Shown: positions 1-8,954, counted from the stretch's first letter. The stretch: 64,000 nucleotides of DNA from Wolbachia pipientis (GCA_023052945.1 CP095495.1:1518320-1582319), one strand, 5' to 3'. The notes: generated by a model not told the origin, from the sequence alone. Translations and numbers: made by a program.

Positions 1-252
1 CCTTGCCTGAATCATCACTTTCTCCGATGTATTTGGTACATTTCCTGGTCTTTCCTTCTTTTTCTTAACCAAGAATGTTCCAAATGACGATATTTTTACT
101 ATTCCATCCTTTGCCAAGCTTGTCTTTATTTCGTTCAATATATCATCTATTATCGAAGCAGAGTCTTCCTTTGATAATCCTATTTCTTGGTTTATATTTT
201 CAGCTATCGTTGCCTTAGTTACTGTCGTGTCTTTTGTTGTAACGTGATCCAT
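1..252 (-). CDS. IHF/HU-family DNA-binding protein, 3'-truncated by window edge
   Basis: Small dimeric DNA-bending protein of the bacterial histone-like family, acting in the nucleoid. The first 84 codons are visible from an ATG at 252. After a helical N-terminus of about 45 residues comes the beta-arm entry: a KISSFGTF stretch followed by KKKKERPGNVPNT, which matches the conserved family pattern G-x-F-x(n)-RPGRNP-x-T. The gene runs off the left edge, so about 10-25 C-terminal residues are missing. The longer N-terminus with acidic and threonine residues looks more IHF-like than HU-like, but the subunit type cannot be settled here. It is divergent from nothing in the window; the next gene (MFS transporter) lies on the same strand about 60 bp upstream. 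Confidence 0.85.
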   Translation of the reverse strand, partial: MDHVTTKDTTVTKATIAENINQEIGLSKEDSASIIDDILNEIKTSLAKDGIVKISSFGTFLVKKKKERPGNVPNTSEKVMIQAR

Positions 253-312
253 TATTGATAAATATTACAATACGTAAATATAATATAGCAATCGACTCGA
301 GATTCAGCTACT

Positions 313-1500
313 TTATTTTTTAGGGTATGTCTCTTCTGTAGCATAATTTAAAATACTAGCAACTGCCAACATTACAAATATTGCAAAAAGCGCCATTTGA
401 TGATCTGTAAAAAGTGCTAGCATTGACACTATAATTCCGCTGACAATAAACATAAACCCATTGATAATAGATGATGATGTGCTAATGTATTTTCGTTTCA
501 CAATCTCGCTGCCGACAGCAAAATTAAGCATATGTCCTCCCGCAAAAAACCCGAACATTAACATACAAAAGTACACAACGTGGACTGTTAAATGGCTGTA
601 TAGTAAAATAATAATTGAGACGCCTTGCAATAAAGCAAAAGCAGAAATTACATATTTCCTATTTTTAAATAAGTTTGAGATTCGATCTGCAATTGGAGCA
701 CCAACTGCAAGACCAAGCCATAGTATTGCAGTTGCTATACCTGACTCCATTGCATTGAGTTCTGAGTTGCCCAGTAACCTTGGAGCCCACAAGGTATTAA
801 GTGCTAAAAATGTTCCAAAAGTAATAGCACCCACCACTGAAGTTATCCAGATATCTCTTAATTTTAGCACTGTTAATATAGAGCACATTACTGTCTTCAT
901 AGAGCTTTTTATTGTGCGCTTTTCTGAGCTGCTTTCTGGAAGTGCGTTTGGACAAAAAAGCGTAAGTACAAATATCAACACACCAAATAGTATTATGCAT
1001 ACAATCAGATTTTTCCAATATGCATCTTCGGCAAGCAAGTTAGAGAACAGTATTTGAATTACCAAAGCAGAAAGGCTTGAAATTGTCTGCACTAGTGAAA
1101 ACATTAGTCCAAATTGAGCAGCGGAAAAACATATGCTACTTGTGTGAGCAGCACCAATAAAACCAAATGATGCTCCAGTTGCAATCAACACTTGAGACAA
1201 AATCAAATGGGAAAAATTGTTACCGTTAACAAGGATAAGAAACCCGAGGATTATAGTTGATAACGAGAAAGAATAAATTTTTTTACTGGAAAAAACATTA
1301 AACGTTGCCCCACTAAAAAATTGTAAGATGGCAAAAGTCCAAGTATATACTGAGTTAGCTAGCGCAACTTGCGTAATTGTCAGTCTAAGTTCTTTTTCGA
1401 GATTCACACTTATAAAAGTATAAATTATCTGCATATTGCTGAATATAACAACCAAGTTACTGATCAGCCAAATGAACCAAGCCTTAGCTCTGCTTTCCAT
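313..1500 (-). CDS. MFS transporter
   Basis: Inner-membrane secondary transporter of the major facilitator superfamily, 395 residues, with about 12 hydrophobic segments in two six-helix halves split by a hydrophilic loop near residues 190-205 (ESSSEKRTIKSS). After segment eight comes an APIADRISNLFKNRKY loop that fits the MFS loop motif G-x3-D-R-x-G-R/K-R. The substrate cannot be told from sequence; Rickettsiales members of this type are often called nitrate/nitrite- or proline/betaine-like without proof. The ATG at 1500 is followed by a short hydrophilic leader and the first membrane helix (WFIWLISNLVVIF). Its 5' side faces a promoter-bearing spacer shared with the plus-strand genes that begin near 1641. 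Confidence 0.85.
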   Translation of the reverse strand: MESRAKAWFIWLISNLVVIFSNMQIIYTFISVNLEKELRLTITQVALANSVYTWTFAILQFFSGATFNVFSSKKIYSFSLSTIILGFLILVNGNNFSHLILSQVLIATGASFGFIGAAHTSSICFSAAQFGLMFSLVQTISSLSALVIQILFSNLLAEDAYWKNLIVCIILFGVLIFVLTLFCPNALPESSSEKRTIKSSMKTVMCSILTVLKLRDIWITSVVGAITFGTFLALNTLWAPRLLGNSELNAMESGIATAILWLGLAVGAPIADRISNLFKNRKYVISAFALLQGVSIIILLYSHLTVHVVYFCMLMFGFFAGGHMLNFAVGSEIVKRKYISTSSSIINGFMFIVSGIIVSMLALFTDHQMALFAIFVMLAVASILNYATEETYPKK

Positions 1501-1583
1501 AAGATTTATTTTTATAAGTAATCTATTAGAAATTTAACACTAAGTCTCTTTTTAAGCTATTGTTTCCTGAATAAGTGCTGGAC

Positions 1584-1611
1584 TTGACTTCCTTTAGCTT
1601 TATTGTACAAT
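1584..1611 (+). promoter_or_regulatory. Sigma-70-like promoter
   Basis: TTGACT at 1584-1589 and TACAAT at 1606-1611 are separated by 16 bases, close to the sigma-70 consensus. It lies 30 bases upstream of a 26-codon reading frame (1641) and 146 bases upstream of the 161-residue membrane-protein gene, and could drive both. Seen directly; activity is inferred. Confidence 0.55.
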
Positions 1612-1640
1612 TAAATAATTTTATTCTAGAGGTTAGTAAT

Positions 1641-1721
1641 ATGGCACCACAAGATAAATCTCAATTCAAAAAGTTTGACAATATATTAGCAAGAATAAGT
1701 GACACCATTGATTCGTATTAG
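1641..1721 (+). CDS. Possible 26-residue peptide upstream of membrane-protein gene
   Basis: A short ATG-to-TAG frame encodes MAPQDKSQFKKF followed by a hydrophilic, partly amphipathic tail that ends DTIDSY. It lies 29 bases downstream of a good promoter (1584-1611) and 35 bases before the next gene. A weak purine-rich stretch (AGAGGTTAG, about 10 bases upstream) could serve as ribosome binding site. It may be a genuine small protein, a leader peptide, or the remaining start of a decayed gene. No family is recognised. Confidence 0.3.
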   Translation: MAPQDKSQFKKFDNILARISDTIDSY

Positions 1722-1756
1722 ATATAGGTAAATCATAAGTAAAGTGGAGGGTAACA

Positions 1757-2242
1757 ATGAACACTAACACAAATCAACCTAAAAAAATAAATGAGAAGTG
1801 GTTAACTATAGTAGCTGGCTCGCTGTTATTTGCAATGATGATGCCGTCGATTCTTCTTTTAGCAAAAATAGCTATAGGGCTAATTATGGTTTCAGTTGCA
1901 GCAATAGCGATAAAAGTTGCCTTAAAAACAACATCAAACGTTCTTGAAGAGAAGGAAGCAGAGGTAGCACAACAAACAACACAAAGTAAAATTATAAACC
2001 TAGCTATTGGATTAACATCTATACTTGTAGGAGGATTATCACTATTCATTATAGCACAAACTGGCTTGATTGCAGCATGTGCAGCTATAACTGCTTTAGC
2101 TCTACACGAATATGTTAAAAATGAAGAAATAGGAAAAGATATAAACAATAAATTCGATAAGGTAGCTGACGGTATCACTGACTTTATTGTGAGCAGTGTT
2201 GAAAAACTTATTTCAACAAAGCCGCCAGGCATAACAGCCTAA
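1757..2242 (+). CDS. Small integral membrane protein, unknown function
   Basis: 161 residues. A short hydrophilic N-terminus (to about residue 17) is followed by two adjacent hydrophobic segments (about 18-55), a polar linker rich in Glu/Gln (about 58-76), a second hydrophobic pair (about 77-115), and a charged, amphipathic C-terminus containing NKFDKVADGITDFIVSSVEKL. The start is well supported by GTGGAGGGTAACA just before the ATG. I do not recognise the family. It resembles other small Ala/Ile/Val-rich membrane proteins in this window (43595, 27649) in composition. A hairpin with a T tract follows at 2283-2315. Confidence 0.6.
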   Translation: MNTNTNQPKKINEKWLTIVAGSLLFAMMMPSILLLAKIAIGLIMVSVAAIAIKVALKTTSNVLEEKEAEVAQQTTQSKIINLAIGLTSILVGGLSLFIIAQTGLIAACAAITALALHEYVKNEEIGKDINNKFDKVADGITDFIVSSVEKLISTKPPGITA

Positions 2243-2375
2243 ACTGTCTCCGTTCAGCAGAGTGGTTTAAGAAACAATAGATAGAAGGTTTTGAAAAGGG
2301 TTCAGCCTTCTTTTTATGTCCGTCTTGAGGAACTTCTTGTACAATTAGTTTCTCTTGAGAAAATGAATCTAACAT
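2208..2375 (-). CDS. Possible 55-residue small protein downstream of glpX
   Basis: An ATG at 2375 is preceded by AAAGGGAGTGTTAAA, a good ribosome binding site, 48 bases after the end of glpX on the same strand. The predicted peptide begins MLDSFSQEKLIVQEV and is basic in the middle (GHKKKAEPF), with a hydrophobic end (LLCLAALLK). It overlaps the 3' end of the convergent membrane-protein gene by 35 bases and spans the terminator-like hairpin at 2283-2315, which argues against strong expression. The binding site is the main support. No family is recognised. Confidence 0.3.
   Translation of the reverse strand: MLDSFSQEKLIVQEVPQDGHKKKAEPFSKPSIYCFLNHSAERRQFRLLCLAALLK
2283..2315. terminator. Hairpin with T tract after the 1757 gene
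   Basis: AGAAGG at 2283-2288 pairs with CCTTCT at 2306-2311 across a long loop, followed by TTTTT. The stem is only six pairs, so as a rho-independent terminator for the plus-strand gene ending at 2242 it is weak to moderate. Confidence 0.35.
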
Positions 2376-2423
2376 TTTAACACTCCCTTTAACTCTTACA
2401 TAATATATTGAAAAATAATTAAC

Positions 2424-3344
2424 CTAACTTATAACTTGCAGCTTTATCAGCTTGTTAGGCAGAATTATTAAAGAATTAGTTGAATAGGTATTATGATTCA
2501 ATTTAACTCCATCCACAAGTTCTCCGTTTGTTATTCCAGTTGCAATAAACACTGATTCACCTTTTGCCATATCTTTTATGGTGTAGATTTTTTCTGGGTC
2601 ATCAATATTTAAATTTTTTGCTCTTTCTTTTAACTGATCTGTGTCAAATATTAATCTTCCCTCTATCTGCCCACCGATTGAACTCAGCGCTGCAGCCGCA
2701 AGCACCCCTTCTGGTACCCCTCCTATTCCGATATACATGTCGTGATTGTCATTTACTAGTGAAACTACGGCCGCAACATCACCATCATCTATTAGTTTAA
2801 CTTTTGCTCCTAACTTCCTGATTTTTAATATTAATTCATCATGCCTTTCACGGTTAAGTATAGTTACTGTAAGATCATTCACTTTACATCCTTTTGCCTT
2901 GGCTAAATTGTCTAGATTCTTTTCAATGCTATTTTTTAGTGAGACTACACCCTCTGGGAGATTTTTTCCTATTGCTATCTTTTCCATATAAACATCAGGT
3001 GCGTGTAAAAAATCACCTTTTTTCGTTGCAGCAAGAACGGACATTGCCCCTTGTTTATGGTGAGCGCAGATTGTAGTGCCTTCAAGTGGGTCAACAGCAA
3101 TGTCGATTTCAGGACCATTTCCAGTGCCAACCTTTTCCCCAATATATAGCATAGGAGCTTCGTCTCTCTCCCCCTCGCCAATTACGATAGTACCATTTAT
3201 TTCCATTGAATTTAACACTGTTCGCATTGCATCAACTGCAACTTGATCAGCCCTTTTTTCATCACCAAAGCCTGCCAATTTATACGCAGCAAGTGCTGCA
3301 GCTTCGGTCACTTTAACTAATTTATAGGCTAAATCTTCCATCAT
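2424..3344 (-). CDS. glpX: Class II fructose-1,6-bisphosphatase
   Basis: Hydrolyses fructose 1,6-bisphosphate to fructose 6-phosphate in gluconeogenesis in the cytosol; Wolbachia lacks a full upper glycolysis and depends on gluconeogenic flow. 306 residues. Seen directly: an early helix with EAAALAAYKLAGFGDE, the metal-site stretch IGEGERDEAPMLYIGEKVG near residues 56-75, and the lithium-sensitive phosphatase motif DIAVDPLEGTT near 81-92, followed by later GIGGVPEGVLAAAAL and FIATGITNGEL blocks. The length is slightly short of the usual 320-335 residues and the C-terminus is abrupt. The start is the first of two methionines (MMEDLAYK). The upstream spacer is shared with the promoter of the divergent 3457 gene. 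Confidence 0.95.
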   Translation of the reverse strand: MMEDLAYKLVKVTEAAALAAYKLAGFGDEKRADQVAVDAMRTVLNSMEINGTIVIGEGERDEAPMLYIGEKVGTGNGPEIDIAVDPLEGTTICAHHKQGAMSVLAATKKGDFLHAPDVYMEKIAIGKNLPEGVVSLKNSIEKNLDNLAKAKGCKVNDLTVTILNRERHDELILKIRKLGAKVKLIDDGDVAAVVSLVNDNHDMYIGIGGVPEGVLAAAALSSIGGQIEGRLIFDTDQLKERAKNLNIDDPEKIYTIKDMAKGESVFIATGITNGELVDGVKLNHNTYSTNSLIILPNKLIKLQVIS

Positions 3345-3399
3345 TTGCTTTAAGAACTATATTCAATATATATCATGCTGCTTGAAACTGCAATATGTC

Positions 3400-3428
3400 T
3401 TGACTGGTTGTGGGAAAGTTGATATAAT
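3400..3428 (+). promoter_or_regulatory. Near-consensus sigma-70 promoter
   Basis: TTGACT at 3400-3405, a 17-base spacer, then TATAAT at 3423-3428. This is one of the best promoter matches in the window and lies 28 bases before the ATG of the ankyrin-like gene at 3457, so the transcript leader would be about 20 bases. Confidence 0.7.
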
Positions 3429-3456
3429 AAACTAACATATAGTAGTAGGTTTAGTT

Positions 3457-4586
3457 ATGGTATATAGTAATGATGATATTGAAGAGTTATATCTAGATAG
3501 AATTACAAAATTTGATAACACAGTTACTAGTTTGGAAGAACTGGAAAAGAGATTAAGAAAAGAAGTTAATTTTCAAGATAAGTGTGAAGGAGACAATTTA
3601 TTAGGAGACTTACTTCTAAAACATGCAACCAAAAAAGACAACCCACGCGTTAAGGATTTTCTCCTCCAAAATGGGTGTGAACCCCTTCAACAAGAGCAAA
3701 TAACCGCAGCAATAAACAAGGAAGAAGAGGCACCTAATGTAGAAGAAAATAAATCAGACAGTAATGAAGTAGATTCTAGTAACTGCAAAAACCCTGGTAT
3801 GACTGCTGAAGTACTTTACAAGCAACTAATACAAGGGAGAGAAACAAATCGAGCAATTTTTGACTCGTTTGCAAATGCTGTATGTTGTAAAATTGTTTAC
3901 AGAATTTAGATGCTGTAATCCACCTTACAGATACTGCTTCCAGAACTATATTGGGCATAGCTGCAATAACAAAACAAACTGACGTTGTAAGAATACTCTT
4001 AGATAGTGGTAAGTTTAATGAAGAAGAAAAATTGCATGCTTTGAATTCTGCTATTGTTCAAGGTAATGTTCAAGAAGTTAAAGCATTTTTAGGTTATGTA
4101 AATGATAAAAGCAGACAAACAGCTTTAGAGTTGGCTATAAATAATGCACAAGAAGAAATTACTCAGGTGTTTTTAAACTTTATTACACAAGAAACAGTAC
4201 CAAATAGTGGTAACGGTGGGGATAAACCAGTATCTCCTGTAGTATCAACAAACGCCGGCACACCTGCTATGTCAAGCGGTAATGATAAGTCTAGTAACCT
4301 CACAAATGCTCAATTTTCTAGGCCAAATGAAAAAGAAACTAAATATAAGGAAAATTTTTACACCTCATTAACAAAAGATGCTGTTGGAGTTGTTATTACA
4401 GGATTATTTATTGCTGCTGCTGTGATGGTTCCATTTGCGGCTGGTGCAGCAATTTGTGGTATTGTAGCTGCTTTGGTTGCAGTATGTACCGGATTGCATA
4501 TAAAAAATTCTACATTACCAAGCTATAGAGAAATGGAAGAAAATAAAATTGAACGCGTAAGTTCAAAAACTGCACAAACATTGTGA
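3457..4586 (+). pseudogene. Ankyrin-like two-helix membrane protein gene, frameshifted
   Basis: Two frames read as one protein interrupted by a single-base loss. The first (3457-3909, 150 codons) starts after the strong promoter at 3400 and ends at residues ANAVCCKIV. The second is open from about 3891, begins NLDAVIHLTDTASRTIL and runs to 4586. Adding one A to the AAAA tract near 3891 joins them into about 376 codons. The joined protein has weak ankyrin-like helices (TDVVRILLDSGKFNEEEK, NVQEVKAFLGY), a Ser/Pro/Gly-rich linker (GNGGDKPVSPVVSTNAG), and a C-terminal hydrophobic hairpin (VVITGLFIAAAVMVPFA plus ICGIVAALVAVC). Such head-linker-hairpin proteins recur in this window. It may be decayed, phase-variable, or affected by an assembly error. 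Confidence 0.6.
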
Positions 4587-4602
4587 TTTGAGAAAAATCT
4601 CC

Positions 4603-5310
4603 ACTAGGAAGGGTGTCATCCCAGTGCCCAGACTACTTGGATCCAGTCTTTTTTGCAATTTCATCAAGAACGCTCCCTTTTAACATAAAACCCTACACTT
4701 ATCAAACCCAATGCACACCTGGATTCCAGTGTCACGCACTGGAATGACACCTGTATTTCTCTTTGCCATCAATCCCTACTCTTGAATGTCATCCCAGTAC
4801 CTCTTTTTCTTGTCATCCCAGTGCCCAGACACTGGGATCCAGGAAAAAGAATGATGTCATGAAAGTAGCCCCTATGATGTCATTCCAGTGCTTGACACTG
4901 GGATCTCATTTTACTCTATAATGGCAGTGTTCCTTTCTTGTCATCCCAGTGCCTATTTCTTTGTCATCCCAGTGCCCAGACACTGGGATCCAGGAAACTT
5001 AACTCTACACCAAGTAAATGTACAATAAGAACTAGATTCCAGCGTCACGCGCACAACTGTACGAACATTCATTTTTGAAGACAGCAAATGGTGTCATTCC
5101 AGTCTGGAATCCAGAAATTTTGCTTATAACTGAGCTGATGAGCTAAAGGTAGTTGTCTTACGCTAAAACAAACGTTTTTAATTAAGTTGCATAGAAGCTG
5201 GATCCCAGTGTCTGGGCACTGGGATGACACCCCACTAGTGGGAATTGCTCCCAAACTACAACGTTCGTACAGTTGTGCATCACAGACTGGAATGACATCA
5301 TAGGGGCCAC
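4603..5310. repeat. Cluster of Wolbachia-type palindromic elements
   Basis: About 700 bases without a credible gene, packed with units of TGTCATCCCAGTGCCCAGAC followed by ACTGGGATCCAGG and variants. Good full palindromes lie at 4811-4843, about 4955-4995 and 5194-5230; half units or variants lie near 4605, 4720, 4790, 4875, 4940, 5090 and 5275. Each unit can fold into a hairpin with the CCCAGTG/CACTGGG stem. The same unit appears at 12949-13215, 36218-36301, 44372-44482, 55198-55220 and 58778-58810. Protein-coding palindromes of this kind were described in Wolbachia by Ogata and colleagues. Confidence 0.85.
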
Positions 5311-5354
5311 TCGGATGACAAAAAAAGGAGCACTGACTATTTTCGGTCTCTTAA

Positions 5355-5812
5355 GTTGCTTTAGCTACAAACATTAAGAAATTTATCAAACGAAAAAAAA
5401 GGCAAAAGAAGCCCTAGTCATTGTCTATTTTCAGTATTGGCGTTTTTTAAGTCTTAAACGCTGCAATTTAGCTGCTTTTAAACGGCAACTAACCTTAGCT
5501 TTAATATTTAAGAAATTTACTAGGCAGAAAAAAAAGGCATAGAAAACCCGTGGTAGCTAGTTATTGCACTCTCTATTTTAAAATTTGACGTTGGGTGATG
5601 TCTTGAACGCTTTATAAGCGCGTTTCAGCTTATGTAGGTAAAAACCTAGAAATTTTATAAAGACATACGGTGCACATAGTGCAAAAAATTAAACAATAGT
5701 ACGCCAAATACAAGTTTTCTTGTCATTTTAATCTGCTGCAGAGATTGCGAAGTTAAATAAAATAGCCTCACTTTCATGATAAGGGGGCTGGTGGAGTTTG
5801 TCAAGGAAGTTT
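5355..5812. repeat. 450-bp dispersed repeat, copy 1 (inverted relative to 49998-50455)
   Basis: Reading this stretch against the reverse complement of 49998-50455 gives a continuous match at roughly 80 percent by eye. Shared blocks include ACGAAAAAAAAGGCAAAAGA, CGCTTTATAAGCGCGTTTCA, the run TATAAAGACAT near 5660, and TTCATGATAAGGGGGCTGG at the end. Inside the copy, a unit of the type GAAATTTAyyxxxCxGAAAAAAAAGGC occurs twice about 125 bases apart. No open frame is shared. I do not recognise it; it could be a decayed mobile element or a structured RNA. Confidence 0.75.
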
Positions 5813-5982
5813 TTTCGTCTCTATTCCCAATAAAAGTTCGTTATTGGTTATGCAGGAAGTCTAATACTGTCGCAAAAGGAAGTTTCCTCGTGCGTGTGAA
5901 ACTTTTTTTCCAACACAATGGATCTTCTGAAAAGTTTTCGAGTATATTGTATTTTTAATTTGTAAAATAAGATTTTTTCCTT

Positions 5983-6936
5983 AGACCTGCTGCGAATCAA
6001 GCGATAAAAAAAGGAAAGGAGGGTGACTAAAATCAAGGTTAACTAAAAGGCGTGCTTAAGATTTACAATACCAGCAATAATATTGAACCTCAGGTTATAT
6101 TTTTTCTGAAAATTGCGATAAACATTCGACATAATCTTAAATATCTTTATCTCTCGGATCTTGTTTTCTACTCTCATTCTAAATGATGCTAATCTTCTAT
6201 TATGCTCTGGAGTTAATGGCTTTTTACGATACTTTTTATATGGAATTATAACATTGCTTTGCAATTTTTGCCAACCTTGATATCCAGAATCGGCATGTTT
6301 TATGCTATCAAGTGGTAAATATTTTTCTTGTTTCCTTATGCGGAAATCACTAATTCTACCACGGTATGACTTTGACACTGATAAAATTCTTCCTCCTTCT
6401 TCGATAATAATCTCAGTTTTCATAGTGTTGGTTCTTTTTTTTCCTGAATATGATTTCTTCCGTTTTTTACTATCTTCTGGTCTCTGTATTTGCTGTTCTG
6501 TAACATCAGCCAAAATCTTCAGTATTTTTTCTGGCGTCATACTTCTATCTTTTGTTATAGTCACTTTTTTGGCGAGTAATGGCTCTATTCTCTTAAGTAA
6601 CCTACATACATTTGCGTTGTGTACATTGAATAGGCATCCTAAAAATCTATGTGTTATGTAAGTGCGATAGTACAAAATTACGCAAAACAACTTATCTTCC
6701 AGAGTTGGTAGTTTTGATCTTCTACCATGACACTTTTTCTGTTTTTCCCATCCAGACCTCACTTTTTCCACTACTTTTTCGAACTCCTCTATAGTTAAAC
6801 CTGTTATATTACGAAAGTTTCTTGGGTGTTTTTTCATATTATAGTAACTAAAGCTCATTTTTTTCCTTACTTGATCTGCTTATTCTTCTTCTACCTCTCT
6901 CACATCATTTTTTCAATCACCTTTTTCAGCAGGTCT
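5983..6936 (-). mobile_element. ISWpi1-type insertion sequence (IS5 family), full length, intact frame
   Basis: 954 bp, bounded by AGACCTGCTG and CAGCAGGTCT, which form about 10 bp of terminal inverted repeat. Flanks here do not show a clear duplicated target (left CTTA, right TCTT), unlike the copies at 50510 and 55510, which have TA on both sides. The transposase poly-A tract has eight A, keeping a single continuous reading frame. Identified as ISWpi1-like from memory of the Wolbachia family. Confidence 0.85.
6043..6858 (-). CDS. IS5-family transposase (ISWpi1 type), continuous frame
   Basis: 271-residue DDE transposase. The N-terminal half carries a helical DNA-binding region (FEKVVEKVRSG, then LGCLFNVHNANVCRLLKRIE). 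The catalytic residues fit D118 (ILADVTEQ), D190 (HADSGYQGW) and E231 (RVENKIREIK), the usual IS1031-like spacing with the SGYQG and N-K-x-R-E signatures. A basic stretch KKRKKSYSGKKRT around residues 131-143 spans the poly-A slippage site. This copy has His11 and Trp37, so it belongs with the outer copy at 28590 rather than with the Tyr11 copies. Confidence 0.9.
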   Translation of the reverse strand: MSFSYYNMKKHPRNFRNITGLTIEEFEKVVEKVRSGWEKQKKCHGRRSKLPTLEDKLFCVILYYRTYITHRFLGCLFNVHNANVCRLLKRIEPLLAKKVTITKDRSMTPEKILKILADVTEQQIQRPEDSKKRKKSYSGKKRTNTMKTEIIIEEGGRILSVSKSYRGRISDFRIRKQEKYLPLDSIKHADSGYQGWQKLQSNVIIPYKKYRKKPLTPEHNRRLASFRMRVENKIREIKIFKIMSNVYRNFQKKYNLRFNIIAGIVNLKHAF

Positions 6937-7142
6937 CTTTTTGCATGTTTCACCTAAAAAGGACACATTTTAGACTTCTTTGTTGAAATAAAACAGAAAC
7001 AAAAGTGCTGTTTATTGCAGCTTTTGGGTAATTTAATGCGAAAAAATTTAGAGAGAAATTTTACACACAACCGCAGACATTTTTCCTTAAGTTGATGCCA
7101 TTGAGTACCTTAATTAGAAGTCTAGCTTTAACTTTAAATGGA

Positions 7143-8954
7143 CTACTCAACCGTGACAGACTTAGCTAAATTTCTTGGACAATCGGCATCTAACCCTTTT
7201 TTTGCTGCAGTAAAGTAAGCAAGGAATTGCATAGCAACACTGTAGATGATTGGAGAGATAAAATTATCAGTGTCTGGAAGTTGCACCACATCTGCACAAA
7301 CTCCCCTTAGGAATGGCGCTCCTTGCTTATCACTGAAGGCAATTACTTTGCCTTTTCTTGCAATAATCTCTTGTATATTAGATAGCGCTTTAAAGAATAA
7401 ACTATCATAAGGGATAATTGCTATAACAAGCACAGTAGAGTCTATTAAAGAAATAGAACCATGCTTCATTTCCCCTGCTGCAATACCAATGGTATTAATG
7501 TATGAAAGCTCTTTTATCTTCAATGCGCCTTCCATTGCAACTCCGTATGAACTTCCTCTGCCGATTAAAATAACGTTATTGTGTTCTAATATACTGCCCG
7601 ATATATGTTGTATTTTCATCACATTCAAAACGTGCTCAACATACTCGGGAATAGAATTGATAGCACTGCTTAGCTGTTTTATTCTCTCTCCACCCAGTAT
7701 ACCTTTTATTTTTCCAAGCTCCACGGCAAAGCATGCTAAAGTTGCAAGTTGCGCAGAAAAGGTTTTTGTTGAAGCAACACCAATTTCTGGCCCAGCAAGA
7801 GTATGTAACACAATATCTGAGATCTTTTCAATGCTGCTGTTAAATGTGTTAGTTATACTAATGATTGTTTGCTTCTGTGATTTCGCATAACGCAGCGCTT
7901 CTATGGTATCTGCAGTTTCGCCAGATTGAGAGATGAATAACCCAATGCTGCCTTCTTCTAGCTTGACGTTGCTATACCTAAATTCTGATGAGATTTCCAG
8001 ATATACTCGAACTTGAGCGACACTTTCCAGCCAATATTTTGCTATTAGCCCGGCAAAATAAGATGACCCGCATCCAACTATAGTAATGTAACTCCGCTCA
8101 GAAAATAATTTTTTGTTGACCTCTTTATATTGCTTGTAAAATTGATTTATTGTTTTGTTTAATGCACGCGGTTGCTCAAAAATCTCTTTTAACATGAAGC
8201 TAGGATACCCATTTTTGCTAATTAGAAAATCACTTGGACTACTATTTTCTATACTACGTTTAACTTGTGTACCATTGTTGTATATACTAACTCCACTAGA
8301 TTTTATCACTGCAATGTCACCATCTTCCAAATACGATATTCTTTCCACAAATGCACTTAAAGCATTAGAGTCAGATGCAGCAAACACTGTGTTACAGTTA
8401 TAGCCTATTGCTAAAGGCAAATTTCTCTTCGCAACAAATAAGGCATCTGGATATTCTGCAAATAATAAGACCAAGGCAAATGAGCCATGTAAGTTGTTTA
8501 AACACTTAAATAGAGAATCAACTGGCGACAATCCTTCATCAAGATATAAGGTTAGCATATTTGGTATGATCTCTGTGTCAGTATCAGTATGGAATAACAT
8601 TCCCCTTTCTTCTAGACCCTTTTTTAGCAGATTGTAATTCTCAATTATGCCGTTATGAGCAACAACAACATTATTTGTATGAATGGGATGAGCATTTTTA
8701 AGGCCTGGAACTCCATGTGTAGCCCAGCGAGTATGTGCTATACCAACTGTACTGTGAGAAATCTTGCTTTCATCAACAACTTCATACAATCTTTTAACTT
8801 TACCTTCTGATTTTTTGACTTCTATCTCGCCTTCGTTATTTATGATTGCTATACCTGAGGAATCATACCCCCTATATTCCAATTTTTGCAACCCAGTTAG
8901 TAAAGTTGGTATTACTGAATCACCGCTACTTACTACACCAAATATTCCGCACAC
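7143..8954 (-). CDS. glmS: Glutamine--fructose-6-phosphate aminotransferase (isomerizing)
   Basis: Makes glucosamine 6-phosphate from fructose 6-phosphate and glutamine, the entry to amino-sugar and lipid II synthesis. 603 residues, the standard length. The protein starts MCGIFGVVSSGD, so after methionine removal Cys1 is the N-terminal nucleophile of the class II amidotransferase domain (about 1-220, with RWATHGVP and HNGIIENY). Two SIS sugar-isomerase domains follow (VGCGSSYFAGL and GRGSSYGVAMEGALKIKE). The C-terminus PRNLAKSVTVE matches the catalytic tail. The gene is followed downstream by an unannotated AT-rich spacer and the 5983-6936 IS. No glmS ribozyme is apparent and none is expected in this group. 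Confidence 0.97.
   Translation of the reverse strand: MCGIFGVVSSGDSVIPTLLTGLQKLEYRGYDSSGIAIINNEGEIEVKKSEGKVKRLYEVVDESKISHSTVGIAHTRWATHGVPGLKNAHPIHTNNVVVAHNGIIENYNLLKKGLEERGMLFHTDTDTEIIPNMLTLYLDEGLSPVDSLFKCLNNLHGSFALVLLFAEYPDALFVAKRNLPLAIGYNCNTVFAASDSNALSAFVERISYLEDGDIAVIKSSGVSIYNNGTQVKRSIENSSPSDFLISKNGYPSFMLKEIFEQPRALNKTINQFYKQYKEVNKKLFSERSYITIVGCGSSYFAGLIAKYWLESVAQVRVYLEISSEFRYSNVKLEEGSIGLFISQSGETADTIEALRYAKSQKQTIISITNTFNSSIEKISDIVLHTLAGPEIGVASTKTFSAQLATLACFAVELGKIKGILGGERIKQLSSAINSIPEYVEHVLNVMKIQHISGSILEHNNVILIGRGSSYGVAMEGALKIKELSYINTIGIAAGEMKHGSISLIDSTVLVIAIIPYDSLFFKALSNIQEIIARKGKVIAFSDKQGAPFLRGVCADVVQLPDTDNFISPIIYSVAMQFLAYFTAAKKGLDADCPRNLAKSVTVE

Noticed and set aside
461..1057. 198-codon plus-strand frame opposite the MFS transporter
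   Set aside because: It is the shadow of a hydrophobic gene; the minus-strand frame has clear membrane helices and a better start.
1774..2232. 152-codon minus-strand frame over the 1757 gene
   Set aside because: Antisense to a gene with a strong binding site and promoter; its composition mirrors that gene.
4797..5260. Repeated 30-mers resembling a CRISPR array
   Set aside because: Units are palindromic, in both orientations, irregularly spaced, and no cas genes are present.
7020..7142. A possible glmS ribozyme or riboswitch near glmS
   Set aside because: The region is downstream, not upstream, of glmS, and no ribozyme core is visible upstream near 8955-8986.
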